Positions 25,724 through 33,652 are shown, numbered from the stretch's first letter. The stretch is 64,000 bases of DNA from Ornithinibacillus sp047228935 (GCF_047228935.1 NZ_JBFEGG010000003.1:490138-554137), one strand, 5' to 3'. Notes: generated by a model from the sequence alone, not told the origin. Numbers and translations: made by a program.

Positions 25724-25769
25724 TCTTAAAGTAATAGGTTAATAATATGAAAATTGGATGTGATGATGA

Positions 25770-26984
25770 ATGAAAAAGCCTAACATTGTTGTTTTAGGTG
25801 CAGGTTATGGTGGAATAATGACAACTGTGAAATTACAGAAGTCTCTAGGCGCGAACGAAGCAAACATTACTCTAGTAAACAAGAACGACTATCATTACCA
25901 AACAACTTGGTTACATGAAGTATCAGCCGGTACGGTTCATCAAGATCAAGCTAGAATTTCTATTAAAGATGTTATTAATGAACATAAGGTTAACTTTGTT
26001 CAAGACTCTGTTGTTGAGATTAAGCCACAAGAAAATATAGTTAAACTAGAAAATGGCGAATTAGAATATGATTATCTTGTAATTGGTTTAGGATTTGAAT
26101 CAGCAACATTCGGTATTCCTGGACTTGAAGAAAATGCATTAATGATTAATGATATTAATTCATCTCGTTTAATTAGAGAACATCTTGATTTTAATTTTGC
26201 AGAATATCATAAAGATAAAAACCCAGCTCGTCTAAACATTGTTGTAGGTGGCGGCGGATTTACTGGAATTGAATTTGTTGGAGAATTAGCTAATAAAGTT
26301 CCAGAATTATGTAAAGAGTATGATATTGATAAATCACAAGTTCGTATTATTAATGTAGAAGGCGCACCTACTGTATTACCTGGATTTGATCCAGAATTAG
26401 TAGAATATGCAATGAATTCTCTTGAGGCTCGTGGAGTTGAATTTATTACAGGTGCTTTGCTTAAAGAAAGTAAGCCAGATGCTGTTGTCTATGAAAAAGA
26501 TGGTAAGCTAAACGAAATCCCGACTCTTACAACTGTATGGGCTGCTGGGGTAAAAGCAAACTCTATCGTTGAAAAATCCGGATTTGAAACAAACCGTGGT
26601 AAGATTCAAGTACGTCCAGACATGCGCTCTCCAGAATATGACAATGTCTTCGTTATCGGAGATTGTGCGTTAATTATGGATGAAAATAGTGGAAGACCAT
26701 TCCCTCCAACTGCTCAGATTGCGATTCAACAATCTGCAACAGTAGCCCATAATGTGGAATCACTTGTTAAAGGTCACAAGGAGCTTGAAGGGTTTGAATA
26801 CAAACCACTTGGTACTTTAGCATCTCTTGGTCACAATGATGGTATGGGTGTTGTGTTCGGAGATAAAAAATTATTCGGTTGGAAAGCAACATTCATGAAG
26901 AAGATGAGTGATAACCGTTACCTATTGAAATTAGGCGGAATCAGTCTATTACTTAAAAAAGGAAAATTTAATTTCTTTTATTAA
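25770..26984 (+). CDS. yumB: Type II NADH dehydrogenase family flavoprotein (YumB-like)
   Basis: 404-residue FAD enzyme on the inner face of the membrane that oxidises NAD(P)H and reduces menaquinone. FAD-binding GAGYGG (10-15), NADH-binding VVGGGGFTGIEF (about 153), VIGDCALIMDE and the PPTAQIAIQQ block are present. The C-terminus is amphipathic (LLLKKGKFNFFY), fitting membrane attachment. It resembles both Ndh and YumB of B. subtilis; position beside yumC and yuiBCD favours YumB. The upstream region carries a possible Rex site. The ribosome site is GATGTGATG, rather weak. Confidence 0.88.
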   Translation: MKKPNIVVLGAGYGGIMTTVKLQKSLGANEANITLVNKNDYHYQTTWLHEVSAGTVHQDQARISIKDVINEHKVNFVQDSVVEIKPQENIVKLENGELEYDYLVIGLGFESATFGIPGLEENALMINDINSSRLIREHLDFNFAEYHKDKNPARLNIVVGGGGFTGIEFVGELANKVPELCKEYDIDKSQVRIINVEGAPTVLPGFDPELVEYAMNSLEARGVEFITGALLKESKPDAVVYEKDGKLNEIPTLTTVWAAGVKANSIVEKSGFETNRGKIQVRPDMRSPEYDNVFVIGDCALIMDENSGRPFPPTAQIAIQQSATVAHNVESLVKGHKELEGFEYKPLGTLASLGHNDGMGVVFGDKKLFGWKATFMKKMSDNRYLLKLGGISLLLKKGKFNFFY

Positions 26985-27004
26985 TTCCATAACTTAAAGT
27001 CAAT

Positions 27005-27038
27005 AAAGCAAAGGCGCAACCTCGTCTTTGCTTTTTTT
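27005..27038 (+). terminator. Terminator after yumB
   Basis: AAAGCAAAG/CTTTGCTTT stem followed by T7. Confidence 0.85.
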
Positions 27039-27101
27039 ATGAAATGCTAATAGAATTAGTGTGTATAGTTAGTGTTTAAAAGGAAAGGGAGATTACATAA
27101 A

Positions 27102-27413
27102 TTGATCCAATTAATTGTTTCTGTTATCTTATTTTTTGTTATATTTTTTGGAATAGCTTTTATCTTAAACATGTTACTGAGAAGAACATGGTTGATGGCA
27201 TTTATTTATCCGTTTATCGTACTATTCATTGTAGATAAAATAGCTATTGGGGATTACTTTTCCTCTCCAGGACAGGCGTTTTCGAAGGCGTTTACAGAGT
27301 TAGTTTCTATAAATGGCTGGGATGTGGTTATATTATCATCTGGATTTTTAGGTACAATTGTATCTGGATTTGTTATTAAATTTTTGCGAAAAAATGGTTA
27401 CCAAATGTTTTAA
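27102..27413 (+). CDS. yuiB: YuiB-like membrane protein
   Basis: 103-residue protein with an N-terminal hydrophobic helix, a second helix around residues 28-47 and a third near the C-terminus. Its function is unknown. TTG 27102 was chosen because GGAAAGGGAG ends about 10 bases before it; a GTG ten codons earlier would be upstream of that site. It stands between yumB and yuiC as in B. subtilis. Confidence 0.75.
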   Translation: MIQLIVSVILFFVIFFGIAFILNMLLRRTWLMAFIYPFIVLFIVDKIAIGDYFSSPGQAFSKAFTELVSINGWDVVILSSGFLGTIVSGFVIKFLRKNGYQMF

Positions 27414-27491
27414 TAGTGATGTCCTATATATTACCTTTTGAATAAAATCTTACTAGATTGGAAAAGATGACACCCAGAGAGGTGTTGTTAT

Positions 27492-28184
27492 TTGAAAATC
27501 AGTAAAATATATAGAAGAATTGGCATGACAGTTTTATTTCTGCTTGCATTTTGGACAACATTATCCAGTATTTCCAATGTGACTTATGCAGATTTAGCGA
27601 TTATGCTACGGAAAGATCATTCCGTATCGGCAAATTATGATGAAGTTAAGCCAGCGGAACATAGAAAGATAGCTTTACAAGAAAAAGATTTAATCCTACT
27701 AGCAAAACAAGAGCGGTACATTTCTAGTGAACAGATTGAAGGACCTAAAACTGTAGAAGAGGCAATTAATATAGATAATTATCCGAAGGCAACCGTAATT
27801 GCTACCGGTTATACAGCAGGAGTGGAATCGACTGGTAAAACTCCAGACCACCCACAATATGGGATTACGTATTCAGGTGTTAAAGTAAAGCGGGATTTAT
27901 ATTCTACGATTGCAGCAGATTTATCCATTTATCCAATCGGGACGGTTTTGTGGATTCCAGATTATGGATTTGGCGTAGTTGCAGATAAAGGTGGAGCAAT
28001 AAATGGTAATAAAATAGACTTGTATTTTGACTCTGTAGAAGATGTATATTCAGAGTGGGGAAAACGTGAAGTTGAAGTCTATATTATTAAAAAAGGTTCA
28101 GGTGAACTTTCAGAAGAAGTATTACAAAAACTGAATGAAAACAAAGCACTACAAGTGTTTCGGGAACAGATTAATAAAAGCTAG
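27492..28184 (+). CDS. yuiC: YuiC, secreted 3D-domain peptidoglycan-active protein
   Basis: 230-residue protein with an N-terminal hydrophobic signal (about residues 10-33), a short helical linker and a C-terminal 3D domain, the compact MltA-like fold. Aspartates that name the domain are seen in AADLSIYPIGT, VVADKGGAI and NKIDLYFDS, and ATGYTAG is the start of the fold. B. subtilis YuiC acts as a muramic-acid-cleaving transglycosylase. Start TTG 27492 has GAGAGGTG about 7 bases upstream. Probably exported and acting on the wall. Confidence 0.88.
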   Translation: MKISKIYRRIGMTVLFLLAFWTTLSSISNVTYADLAIMLRKDHSVSANYDEVKPAEHRKIALQEKDLILLAKQERYISSEQIEGPKTVEEAINIDNYPKATVIATGYTAGVESTGKTPDHPQYGITYSGVKVKRDLYSTIAADLSIYPIGTVLWIPDYGFGVVADKGGAINGNKIDLYFDSVEDVYSEWGKREVEVYIIKKGSGELSEEVLQKLNENKALQVFREQINKS

Positions 28185-28185
28185 T

Positions 28186-28221
28186 GAAAGAGAGGAGACT
28201 TCAACATGTCTCCTCTCTTTC
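28186..28221. terminator. Bidirectional hairpin between yuiC and yuiD
   Basis: GAAAGAGAGGAGAC/GTCTCCTCTCTTTC perfect 14-bp stem, 8-base loop; T-runs are short on both sides. Confidence 0.75.
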
Positions 28222-28223
28222 TG

Positions 28224-28697
28224 CTAATAAAAGATATTAAGAATTAGTGCAACAACAATTCCGGTTATAGCTCCAAAAAATACTTCGATAGGTTTATGAC
28301 CAAGTAATTCTTTTAAATCTTCTCGTTTCTCATATGTTCCTTTACTTTCCCAGTTTTTAGCTCCTTCAACTAGTACTTGAATATCTTTTACTAATTGATT
28401 AAGTAATGTAGCATGTTTTCCAGCGTGCCTTCTTACACCCGAAGCGTCATACATCGTGATGATACTAAATACAGCTGCTACAGCGAATATTGTTGAACTA
28501 AACCCTTCAATTATTCCAATAGCTGTAGATAGCGAGGTTACTGCTGCAGAATGACTACTAGGCATCCCACCAGTGCTAAACGCGAGTCCGGGAACAAACT
28601 CTCTTGTTGCAATAAAATGAATAGGAATTTTAATAAGTTGGGCAAATACAATAGCCAATAGTGCTGCAGTAATCGGGAAATTAGAAAATAGATCCAT
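28224..28697 (-). CDS. yuiD: YuiD, divergent PAP2-family membrane protein
   Basis: 157-residue membrane protein with four or five helices. It has the shortened PAP2 phosphatase motif GGMPSSHSA and the following DASGVRRHAGKHA block. I chose the ATG at 28697 since GAAAGGA lies 8 bases before it; a longer frame starting at 28718 overlaps that site. Substrate unknown. Convergent with yuiC. Confidence 0.85.
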   Translation of the reverse strand: MDLFSNFPITAALLAIVFAQLIKIPIHFIATREFVPGLAFSTGGMPSSHSAAVTSLSTAIGIIEGFSSTIFAVAAVFSIITMYDASGVRRHAGKHATLLNQLVKDIQVLVEGAKNWESKGTYEKREDLKELLGHKPIEVFFGAITGIVVALILNIFY

Positions 28698-28788
28698 GAT
28701 GTCGTTCCTTTCAGACATATTTATATGATTGTTATTTTATCATAGTCTTTGGTTATGGTGATAAGAATTATGCGAAAGAACTAAAAGA

Positions 28789-28814
28789 GGAGATTCCAAG
28801 AAGAATCTCCTCAT
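28789..28814 (-). terminator. Terminator of bioY
   Basis: On the minus strand GAGGAGATTC pairs with GAATCTCCTC, followed by TTTT. Confidence 0.82.
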
Positions 28815-28818
28815 TATA

Positions 28819-29409
28819 TTATGCTTTTACTGTTTTCCACTTTAAAGGTATGCGATTAGCTATTCGAACGGTAAAGACCGCTGCTAAACAGGATAAAGCA
28901 ATATCCTTAATGAAAAATGGAATCATACCAATCCATGCAATTTGGTAACTAATCTCTAAGTTTAACCACATATTCATTGCAAAGTACATAAATGTTACTC
29001 CGATTAAATAATTTAGAGTTAGACCTACAAGTGAAGCGATAACAAATCTAGGTATTGAAGGATTAGAGCCTTCCGTAATCCAGCCTGAAATAAAGGCAAC
29101 AATTATAAAGGATAGTAAGAATCCACCTGTTGGTGTTATAAGTTGCATTGGTCCTGCTTCCATTCCTGCAAAAACAGGTATACCACAAATCCCGACTAAA
29201 ACATATGTAATCATTGCTAAGCTTCCCAATCTTTTACCTAACATTAGACCTGCTAAAATGGAGAAGAAAGTTTGCAATGACAAAGGTACTGAAGTCCCGC
29301 CAATTGGTATTGCTAAAAACGGAAACCATACCGCAATATTAGCTCCAATCGCCATCAAACAAACAAATAATGCCCCAACCGTAATTTCAATAGGCTTAAT
29401 ATTTTTCAT
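28819..29409 (-). CDS. bioY: BioY, biotin ECF-type transporter substrate-binding subunit
   Basis: 196-residue integral membrane protein with six hydrophobic helices, the S component that captures biotin. Family blocks are AIPIGGTSVPLSLQTFF, LAGLMLGKRLG and PTGGFLLSF. The energising subunits (EcfA/EcfT) are not nearby and are probably encoded in the shared ECF module elsewhere. The promoter overlaps a near-perfect BirA operator, which independently supports biotin as the substrate. GGAGAG precedes the start. Confidence 0.93.
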   Translation of the reverse strand: MKNIKPIEITVGALFVCLMAIGANIAVWFPFLAIPIGGTSVPLSLQTFFSILAGLMLGKRLGSLAMITYVLVGICGIPVFAGMEAGPMQLITPTGGFLLSFIIVAFISGWITEGSNPSIPRFVIASLVGLTLNYLIGVTFMYFAMNMWLNLEISYQIAWIGMIPFFIKDIALSCLAAVFTVRIANRIPLKWKTVKA

Positions 29410-29434
29410 CGATTAACCACTCTCCTATATAACT

Positions 29435-29488
29435 AGAATAATGAGAATCAACTTAATTGTCAACTTAAATTTACAAGCGGTTAACAAT
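29435..29488 (-). promoter_or_regulatory. bioY promoter with BirA operator
   Basis: On the minus strand ATTGTTAAC and GTTGACAAT form a 9-15-9 inverted repeat (29456-29488), one base from perfect and of the usual BirA form. The second half contains the -35 TTGACA (29458-29463); 17 bases on lies the -10 TATTCT (29435-29440). Biotin-loaded BirA would block RNA polymerase directly. Confidence 0.85.
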
Positions 29489-29540
29489 GGGTGTAAGGAG
29501 TGATCAATACTAGATAAATTAAATGTTAATTTTTGTATAA

Positions 29541-29578
29541 AAAAGCATGGGCATTCAGTAATAACCAAGTACCCATGC
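29541..29578 (-). terminator. Terminator of deoD
   Basis: GCATGGGT pairs with GCCCATGC on the minus strand, followed by a T6 run. Confidence 0.75.
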
Positions 29579-29594
29579 AAAATGTAATAATCTT

Positions 29595-30302
29595 TTATTG
29601 TATTGCTGCTTCTAAGGCAATTTCCATCATTTCATTAAAAGTTGTTTGGCGTTCTTCTGCAGTTGTTTCTTCGCCAGTAATAATGTGGTCAGAAACCGTT
29701 AATACAGATAGTGCTTGACGATCGAATTTCGCTGCTAGTGTATATAAAGCAGTTGTTTCCATCTCAATTGCTAATACTTTATATTTTGCAAGCAATTCGT
29801 TTACTTCTTTTGCATTATCACGATAGAACGTATCACTTGTAAATACGTTTCCAACTCGAAGATTCATTCCTTTTGCAGTTCCAACCTCATAAGCTGTTCG
29901 TAATAGATCAAAGTCCGCAAGTGGAGCATAATCAATTCCGTTAAATATAAGCTGGTTCATCCGAGAATCCGTTGTAGAACCTTGTGCTAAAATAACATCT
30001 CTTACTTTAACATCTTTTTGAATAGCACCACATGTACCAACACGGATTAATTTTTGAACGTCATAACTTTGAATTAATTCATTAACATATATAGAAATCG
30101 AGGGAACTCCCATTCCAGTACCTTGAACAGATACTCTTTCTCCTTTATATGTACCAGTATACCCATACATACCTCGAACTTGGTTATATTGTGTTACATC
30201 TTCTAAAAATGTTTCTGCAATATACTTTGCTCTTAATGGGTCACCAGGAAGTAATATTTTTTCTGCGATTTCACCTTTTTTGGCGCCAATGTGTACACTC
30301 AT
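29595..30302 (-). CDS. deoD: Purine nucleoside phosphorylase, DeoD type
   Basis: 235-residue cytosolic enzyme of the hexameric family that splits purine (deoxy)nucleosides with phosphate. Typical blocks are LPGDPLRAKYIAE near residue 18, RVGTCGAIQ, and VLAIEMETTALYTLAAK, followed by the catalytic aspartate in TVSDHI. AGGAGG precedes the start. A perfect 12-bp palindrome TTGACTAGTCAA (30320-30331) lies just upstream of the ribosome site and could be an operator. It stands alone here rather than with a deo operon. Confidence 0.95.
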   Translation of the reverse strand: MSVHIGAKKGEIAEKILLPGDPLRAKYIAETFLEDVTQYNQVRGMYGYTGTYKGERVSVQGTGMGVPSISIYVNELIQSYDVQKLIRVGTCGAIQKDVKVRDVILAQGSTTDSRMNQLIFNGIDYAPLADFDLLRTAYEVGTAKGMNLRVGNVFTSDTFYRDNAKEVNELLAKYKVLAIEMETTALYTLAAKFDRQALSVLTVSDHIITGEETTAEERQTTFNEMMEIALEAAIQ

Positions 30303-30387
30303 GTCATTTCCTCCTAATATTGACTAGTCAAAAATAAAGGTATCATAACCATTGTGTAAAAACAATCTATTCCATACTACTTTTTAG

Positions 30388-30416
30388 TTTTCATACGTAT
30401 TAAAATTGTATATAAT
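30388..30416 (+). promoter_or_regulatory. Possible promoter of the HPr gene
   Basis: TTTTCA (30388-30393), 17-base spacer, consensus TATAAT (30411-30416). The -35 element is only a four-of-six match. Confidence 0.4.
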
Positions 30417-30426
30417 GGGTTTAAGT

Positions 30427-30459
30427 TCAATTATTCACGAAGTAATTTCGTATAATTGA
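30427..30459 (+). repeat. Palindromic element in the HPr leader
   Basis: TCAATTAT/ATAATTGA arms (8 bp) enclose a second ACGAA/TTCGT stem with a two-base bulge and five-base loop. It sits just downstream of the predicted start of transcription, so it may be an operator or RNA hairpin. It lacks a terminator tail. Confidence 0.4.
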
Positions 30460-30515
30460 GATCAAAAGTACATAAAATTTGTACAAGCTAATATCAAGTT
30501 GGAAGGATGAAAATC

Positions 30516-30779
30516 ATGAAAGAACAATCTTTTAAAATTACTGCAGATACTGGTGTACATGCTCGCCCTGCTACATTATTAGTCAATAAAGCTGGTCAAT
30601 ATCAATCAGAAATTGAGTTAACATATAATGATAAAACTGTTAACTTAAAGTCTATTATGGGTGTCATGTCATTAGGAATTCCTAAAGATGCTGAAATTAA
30701 AGTTACAGCTAACGGTAGTGATGAAGAAGAGGCAATCCAAGGAATTACTGAATTAATTAAAGAAAACTTAGGTGAATGA
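30516..30779 (+). CDS. ptsH: HPr-type phosphocarrier protein (stand-alone gene)
   Basis: 87-residue HPr. Both regulatory residues are present: His15 in GVHARPA, which takes phosphate from enzyme I, and Ser46 in LKSIMG, the target of HPr kinase. This distinguishes it from Crh, which lacks the histidine. I chose ATG 30516, 9 bases after GGAAGG; the ATG nine bases earlier overlaps that site. No ptsI follows, unlike the normal ptsHI operon, so it may be the sole HPr with enzyme I elsewhere or a second copy. A bidirectional terminator follows. Confidence 0.88.
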   Translation: MKEQSFKITADTGVHARPATLLVNKAGQYQSEIELTYNDKTVNLKSIMGVMSLGIPKDAEIKVTANGSDEEEAIQGITELIKENLGE

Positions 30780-30783
30780 TGAA

Positions 30784-30813
30784 AAGAAGGCTGTCTACTT
30801 AGGCAGCCTTCTT
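30784..30813. terminator. Bidirectional terminator between HPr and kapB
   Basis: AAGAAGGCTGTC/GGCAGCCTTCTT stem with a T/A-rich flank on each side; its right end touches the kapB stop codon. Confidence 0.82.
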
Positions 30814-31205
30814 TAATAGTATTTTCCAAGGTAATAACTTTTTTCAACTGACTCTAATGCTTTTAAGGCCTCTTGATTATATGATGATTCTTTACTTGTG
30901 AGTTTTTCTCGGTATTTATCTACTGCTTGTTTTAAAGACTCTCCGTAATCTAATATCTCATCTTCATAACGAGTTACCACATCTTTTAGAACATTAACTT
31001 TTTCAAACTCGCTAAGTGCCTTTCGCTCATGAAAAAGAACATTCTCCACTTGTTTTGGATGATGTAGATCCCCTTGCATTGGATGTTTAAGTATAGCTAA
31101 TGTTTTAACTAAATATTTATCATTTCGATCTTCTATTATTTCTCCTATATAAATTCCCGATTTATACGGTATTTGGACTTTGTCTCCTAATGAAAGATGA
31201 TTCAT
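30813..31205 (-). CDS. kapB: KapB, kinase-associated protein B
   Basis: 130-residue protein with an N-terminal SH3-like beta domain (LGDKVQIPYKSGIYIGEI) and a helical C-terminal half. In B. subtilis KapB promotes KinB-dependent entry into the sporulation phosphorelay. Despite the family name 'lipoprotein', no signal peptide or lipobox is seen here, so it is probably cytosolic. AAGGAG precedes the start. KinB itself is not in this window. Confidence 0.88.
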   Translation of the reverse strand: MNHLSLGDKVQIPYKSGIYIGEIIEDRNDKYLVKTLAILKHPMQGDLHHPKQVENVLFHERKALSEFEKVNVLKDVVTRYEDEILDYGESLKQAVDKYREKLTSKESSYNQEALKALESVEKSYYLGKYY

Positions 31206-31327
31206 TTATAACAACTCCTTTCTAATTTCATTGTGCCAAATTTTCTACAAATTAGCGAACATTAATTTTTAATTTTTTATTTCATCCTTAAATTTGATAT
31301 ACTAATTATCAGAAGGAAGTGATACAT

Positions 31328-31522
31328 ATGATGCCGTTTTTATACTTTCCTGAGGATAAATCAGAATATATACCTGCAATAATCACGCTTGTCATTTTTA
31401 TGATTTTAGCTGTATTGGCTTTTTATTTTTTTTATAAACATTCTAAAAAACAAGAGAAAAAATTTAATACAGACTATCAAAGTCGTTTAAACGATGGATT
31501 TGACCATCAGAAGAAAAATTAA
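31328..31522 (+). CDS. Small single-pass membrane protein, 64 residues
   Basis: An N-terminal short segment is followed by one strongly hydrophobic helix (about residues 15-37) and a basic, hydrophilic tail ending DHQKKN. I do not recognise a family. AAGGAAG ends 8 bases before ATG 31328. It has its own terminator and is divergent from kapB. A real gene by ribosome site and terminator, function unknown. Confidence 0.65.
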   Translation: MMPFLYFPEDKSEYIPAIITLVIFMILAVLAFYFFYKHSKKQEKKFNTDYQSRLNDGFDHQKKN

Positions 31523-31524
31523 CG

Positions 31525-31552
31525 GGGGTAAGTGGAAGCTTACTCTTTTTTT
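31525..31552 (+). terminator. Terminator after the small membrane protein
   Basis: GGGTAAG/CTTACTC stem with one G-U pair, short loop, then T7. Confidence 0.75.
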
Positions 31553-31653
31553 ATGGTCAAAATGATTCTTACAAAGTGTAAAAGTCATTAGATGTTTATA
31601 CTCACCTTTTTTGCAAATACTATCTTTATCATGCGAAAAAGGAGTAGTGTAAA

Positions 31654-32232
31654 TTGAGATTCGTACTTTTATTCCTTTTATCTACTTTGTTATTAATTGG
31701 TTGTCAAAGTAAGGTTGAAACGTCAAAAAACGTAGAAATGTATAATCAATCAGGAGATATGGTTGGGACTGCTCAATTTTTAGAGTCACCAGATGGAGTT
31801 CAGGTAAAGCTTAAGTTGGAAGGACTTAGCCCAGGCTTTCACGGTCTTGCTGTTCATGAGTTTGCAAAATGTGAGGGTCCAGATTTCAAATCAGCAGGAA
31901 ATCATTTAGATCCAGAAGGAAAGGAGCATGGTTTGATGCATCCTGATGGGCCACATTTAGGCGATTTACCAAATGTTGAAGCGGATAGTGGTGGTCTTGT
32001 AGATGCGGAATTAATGCTTCCAGGTGCAACTTTAAAGGATGGTAAAAAGTCTATATTGAGAGGGGAAGGTACCTCTCTTGTTATTATGGAATCACAAGAT
32101 GATGGTGTATCTCAACCAAGTGGAAATTCAGGTGCGAGAATTATATGTGGTGAAATAAAGTCAGGAAAAGGTACTGAAGCTACAAAGTCACCAACTGATC
32201 CAACTGAATTTAATGAAAAGCAAGAAGAATAG
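31654..32232 (+). CDS. yojM: Superoxide dismutase (Cu-Zn)-like lipoprotein lacking two copper ligands
   Basis: 192-residue lipoprotein: signal helix ending LLIGC with lipidated Cys17, then a Cu,Zn-SOD beta-barrel. Zinc-site residues remain: His84 (also bridging), His92, His101 and Asp104. The active-site arginine in SGARIICGEI also remains. The first copper histidine is Ala66 (HGLAVHE) and the late one is Met145 (VIMES), so only His68 and the bridging His84 remain. B. subtilis YojM is a described homologue lacking two copper ligands. Start TTG 31654 has AAGGAG upstream. Normal SOD activity is doubtful. Confidence 0.88.
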   Translation: MRFVLLFLLSTLLLIGCQSKVETSKNVEMYNQSGDMVGTAQFLESPDGVQVKLKLEGLSPGFHGLAVHEFAKCEGPDFKSAGNHLDPEGKEHGLMHPDGPHLGDLPNVEADSGGLVDAELMLPGATLKDGKKSILRGEGTSLVIMESQDDGVSQPSGNSGARIICGEIKSGKGTEATKSPTDPTEFNEKQEE

Positions 32233-32253
32233 AAGCGCAATATTTGCGCTTCT
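32231..32253. terminator. Hairpin between the SOD-like gene and patB
   Basis: AGAAGCGCAA/TTGCGCTTCT perfect stem around 3 bases; T-run is weak on both sides. Confidence 0.65.
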
Positions 32254-32259
32254 TAAGGT

Positions 32260-33423
32260 TTAATTAGAAATGGCTTCTATTATACGATTTATTCCTTCTA
32301 CTAATGTTTGACGAGGACAGGCTATATTCATTCTCATAAACTGTGCACCTTCTTCTCCGTAATCAATACCAGGGTTTAACCCGACCTTTGCTTTTTCTAC
32401 AAAAAACTTTCGTAATTCTTTTGGATTTAACTTTAACGAACTACAATCAATCCAAACTAAATATGTTCCTTCTGCAATGGTTACTTTTAAATCTGTATAT
32501 TTTTCCAATTGTTCTTTCACGTAATGATAATGACCTTGGAGAATTTCCTTTAAACCGTCCAGCCATTCTTCTCCGTAAGTATAAGCTGCTTCTAGTGCGG
32601 TATTTCCCATTGTATTTAAACCGTGAAATCCTTGAATCATAAACTGTTGATCTAATTTTTTCCTGTATTCATTATTAGAAGTAATGGCATATGAAGCTTG
32701 TAGTCCAGCTAGATTAAACGTTTTAGATGGAGCCATGCATGTTATTGTTCTAACAGCAACCTCTTCAGACAAGGAGGCAATCGATGTATGCTCGACATTA
32801 GGAAATGTTAAATCACAGTGAATTTCATCCGATAAAATTAACACATCATATTTTTCGCAAAGATTTGCGATACTTTGTAATTCATCTTTTGTCCAAACTC
32901 TTCCTACAGGGTTATGTGGATTACATAAAATAAATGCTTTAACCCCTGTTTTCATTTTCTCCTCTAAATCTTGAAAATTAATGTGATATTGATTTTCTGA
33001 ATAAACGAGTTGGCTTTTTACAATTTGTCGGTTATGTGCTTCAATTACTTTATAGAAAGGTGTATAGACTGGCGTTTGGATTAATATTTTATCATCCGGT
33101 TCTGTTAAAGCTTGAATTGCCATGTGAAGCGTCGTTACAACACCTGGGCTAAATGACAACCATTCAGATTTAATATTCCAATGATGTCTTTTGGAAATCC
33201 AATTGACGATAGAGGATTTTACTTTTTCATCAACAATGGTATATCCATAAATTCCATGTTTTGCTCGCTCAATCAAAGCTTGATTCACAGCATCTGGGGC
33301 TTTAAAGTCCATATCAGCAACCCACATTGGTAATACATCTTCTGATTGAAATAAATCTTTCACTAAATCCCACTTAACAGAGCGAGTATTTTTACGATTA
33401 TGTACTGTTTCAAAAATATCCAT
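32260..33423 (-). CDS. patB: PatB/MalY-type PLP-dependent cystathionine beta-lyase/aminotransferase
   Basis: 387-residue fold-type I PLP enzyme. PLP-contacting blocks are CNPHNPVGRVW (167-177), SDEIHCDL (198-205) and APSKTFNLAG with the Schiff-base Lys234; MRMNIACPR near the C-terminus binds the carboxylate. PatB proteins cleave cystathionine and related C-S compounds and may also transaminate. AGGAGG precedes the start. A leftward hairpin with T7 lies 50-85 bases upstream of its start codon. Confidence 0.92.
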   Translation of the reverse strand: MDIFETVHNRKNTRSVKWDLVKDLFQSEDVLPMWVADMDFKAPDAVNQALIERAKHGIYGYTIVDEKVKSSIVNWISKRHHWNIKSEWLSFSPGVVTTLHMAIQALTEPDDKILIQTPVYTPFYKVIEAHNRQIVKSQLVYSENQYHINFQDLEEKMKTGVKAFILCNPHNPVGRVWTKDELQSIANLCEKYDVLILSDEIHCDLTFPNVEHTSIASLSEEVAVRTITCMAPSKTFNLAGLQASYAITSNNEYRKKLDQQFMIQGFHGLNTMGNTALEAAYTYGEEWLDGLKEILQGHYHYVKEQLEKYTDLKVTIAEGTYLVWIDCSSLKLNPKELRKFFVEKAKVGLNPGIDYGEEGAQFMRMNIACPRQTLVEGINRIIEAISN

Positions 33424-33470
33424 TCAATAATCCTCCTATTCCCTTATTACTGTCATTATAACGTAAAAAA

Positions 33471-33507
33471 GCTCAAAAAAAGAGCAAAGCGTTTTTATAC
33501 GCCTTGC
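33471..33507 (-). terminator. Orphan terminator-like hairpins upstream of patB
   Basis: On the minus strand GCAAGGCGT pairs with ACGCTTTGC and is followed directly by a T7 run; GAGC/GCTC forms a second small hairpin ending in T6. No leftward gene lies to its right before 35757, so it ends either an unannotated short leftward RNA or antisense transcripts. Confidence 0.5.
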
Positions 33508-33594
33508 CTACAGGGGGAATACGAGAAAGTCTTACGTTAATAGTTATACCCGGTTACAATAAATTTAAACATGTTTCTAAAAAAAATTCGATTT

Positions 33595-33620
33595 TGAAAC
33601 TTTTTATTAAAACAAACGTT
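33595..33620 (+). promoter_or_regulatory. ECF-type promoter of the sigma-fusion gene
   Basis: TGAAAC (33595-33600), a 16-base spacer starting TTTTT, and CGTT (33617-33620). This is the form used by Bacillus ECF sigma factors such as SigW (TGAAAC, T-rich tract, CGT). It lies 33 bases upstream of an ECF sigma-factor gene, so autoregulation is likely. Confidence 0.7.
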
Positions 33621-33652
33621 TACATATATAGGGGAACTTAAGGGGGATGAAT

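Noticed and set aside
30816..31205. Lipoprotein signal on KapB
   Set aside because: The family name mentions lipoprotein, but the N-terminus is hydrophilic and lacks a lipobox.
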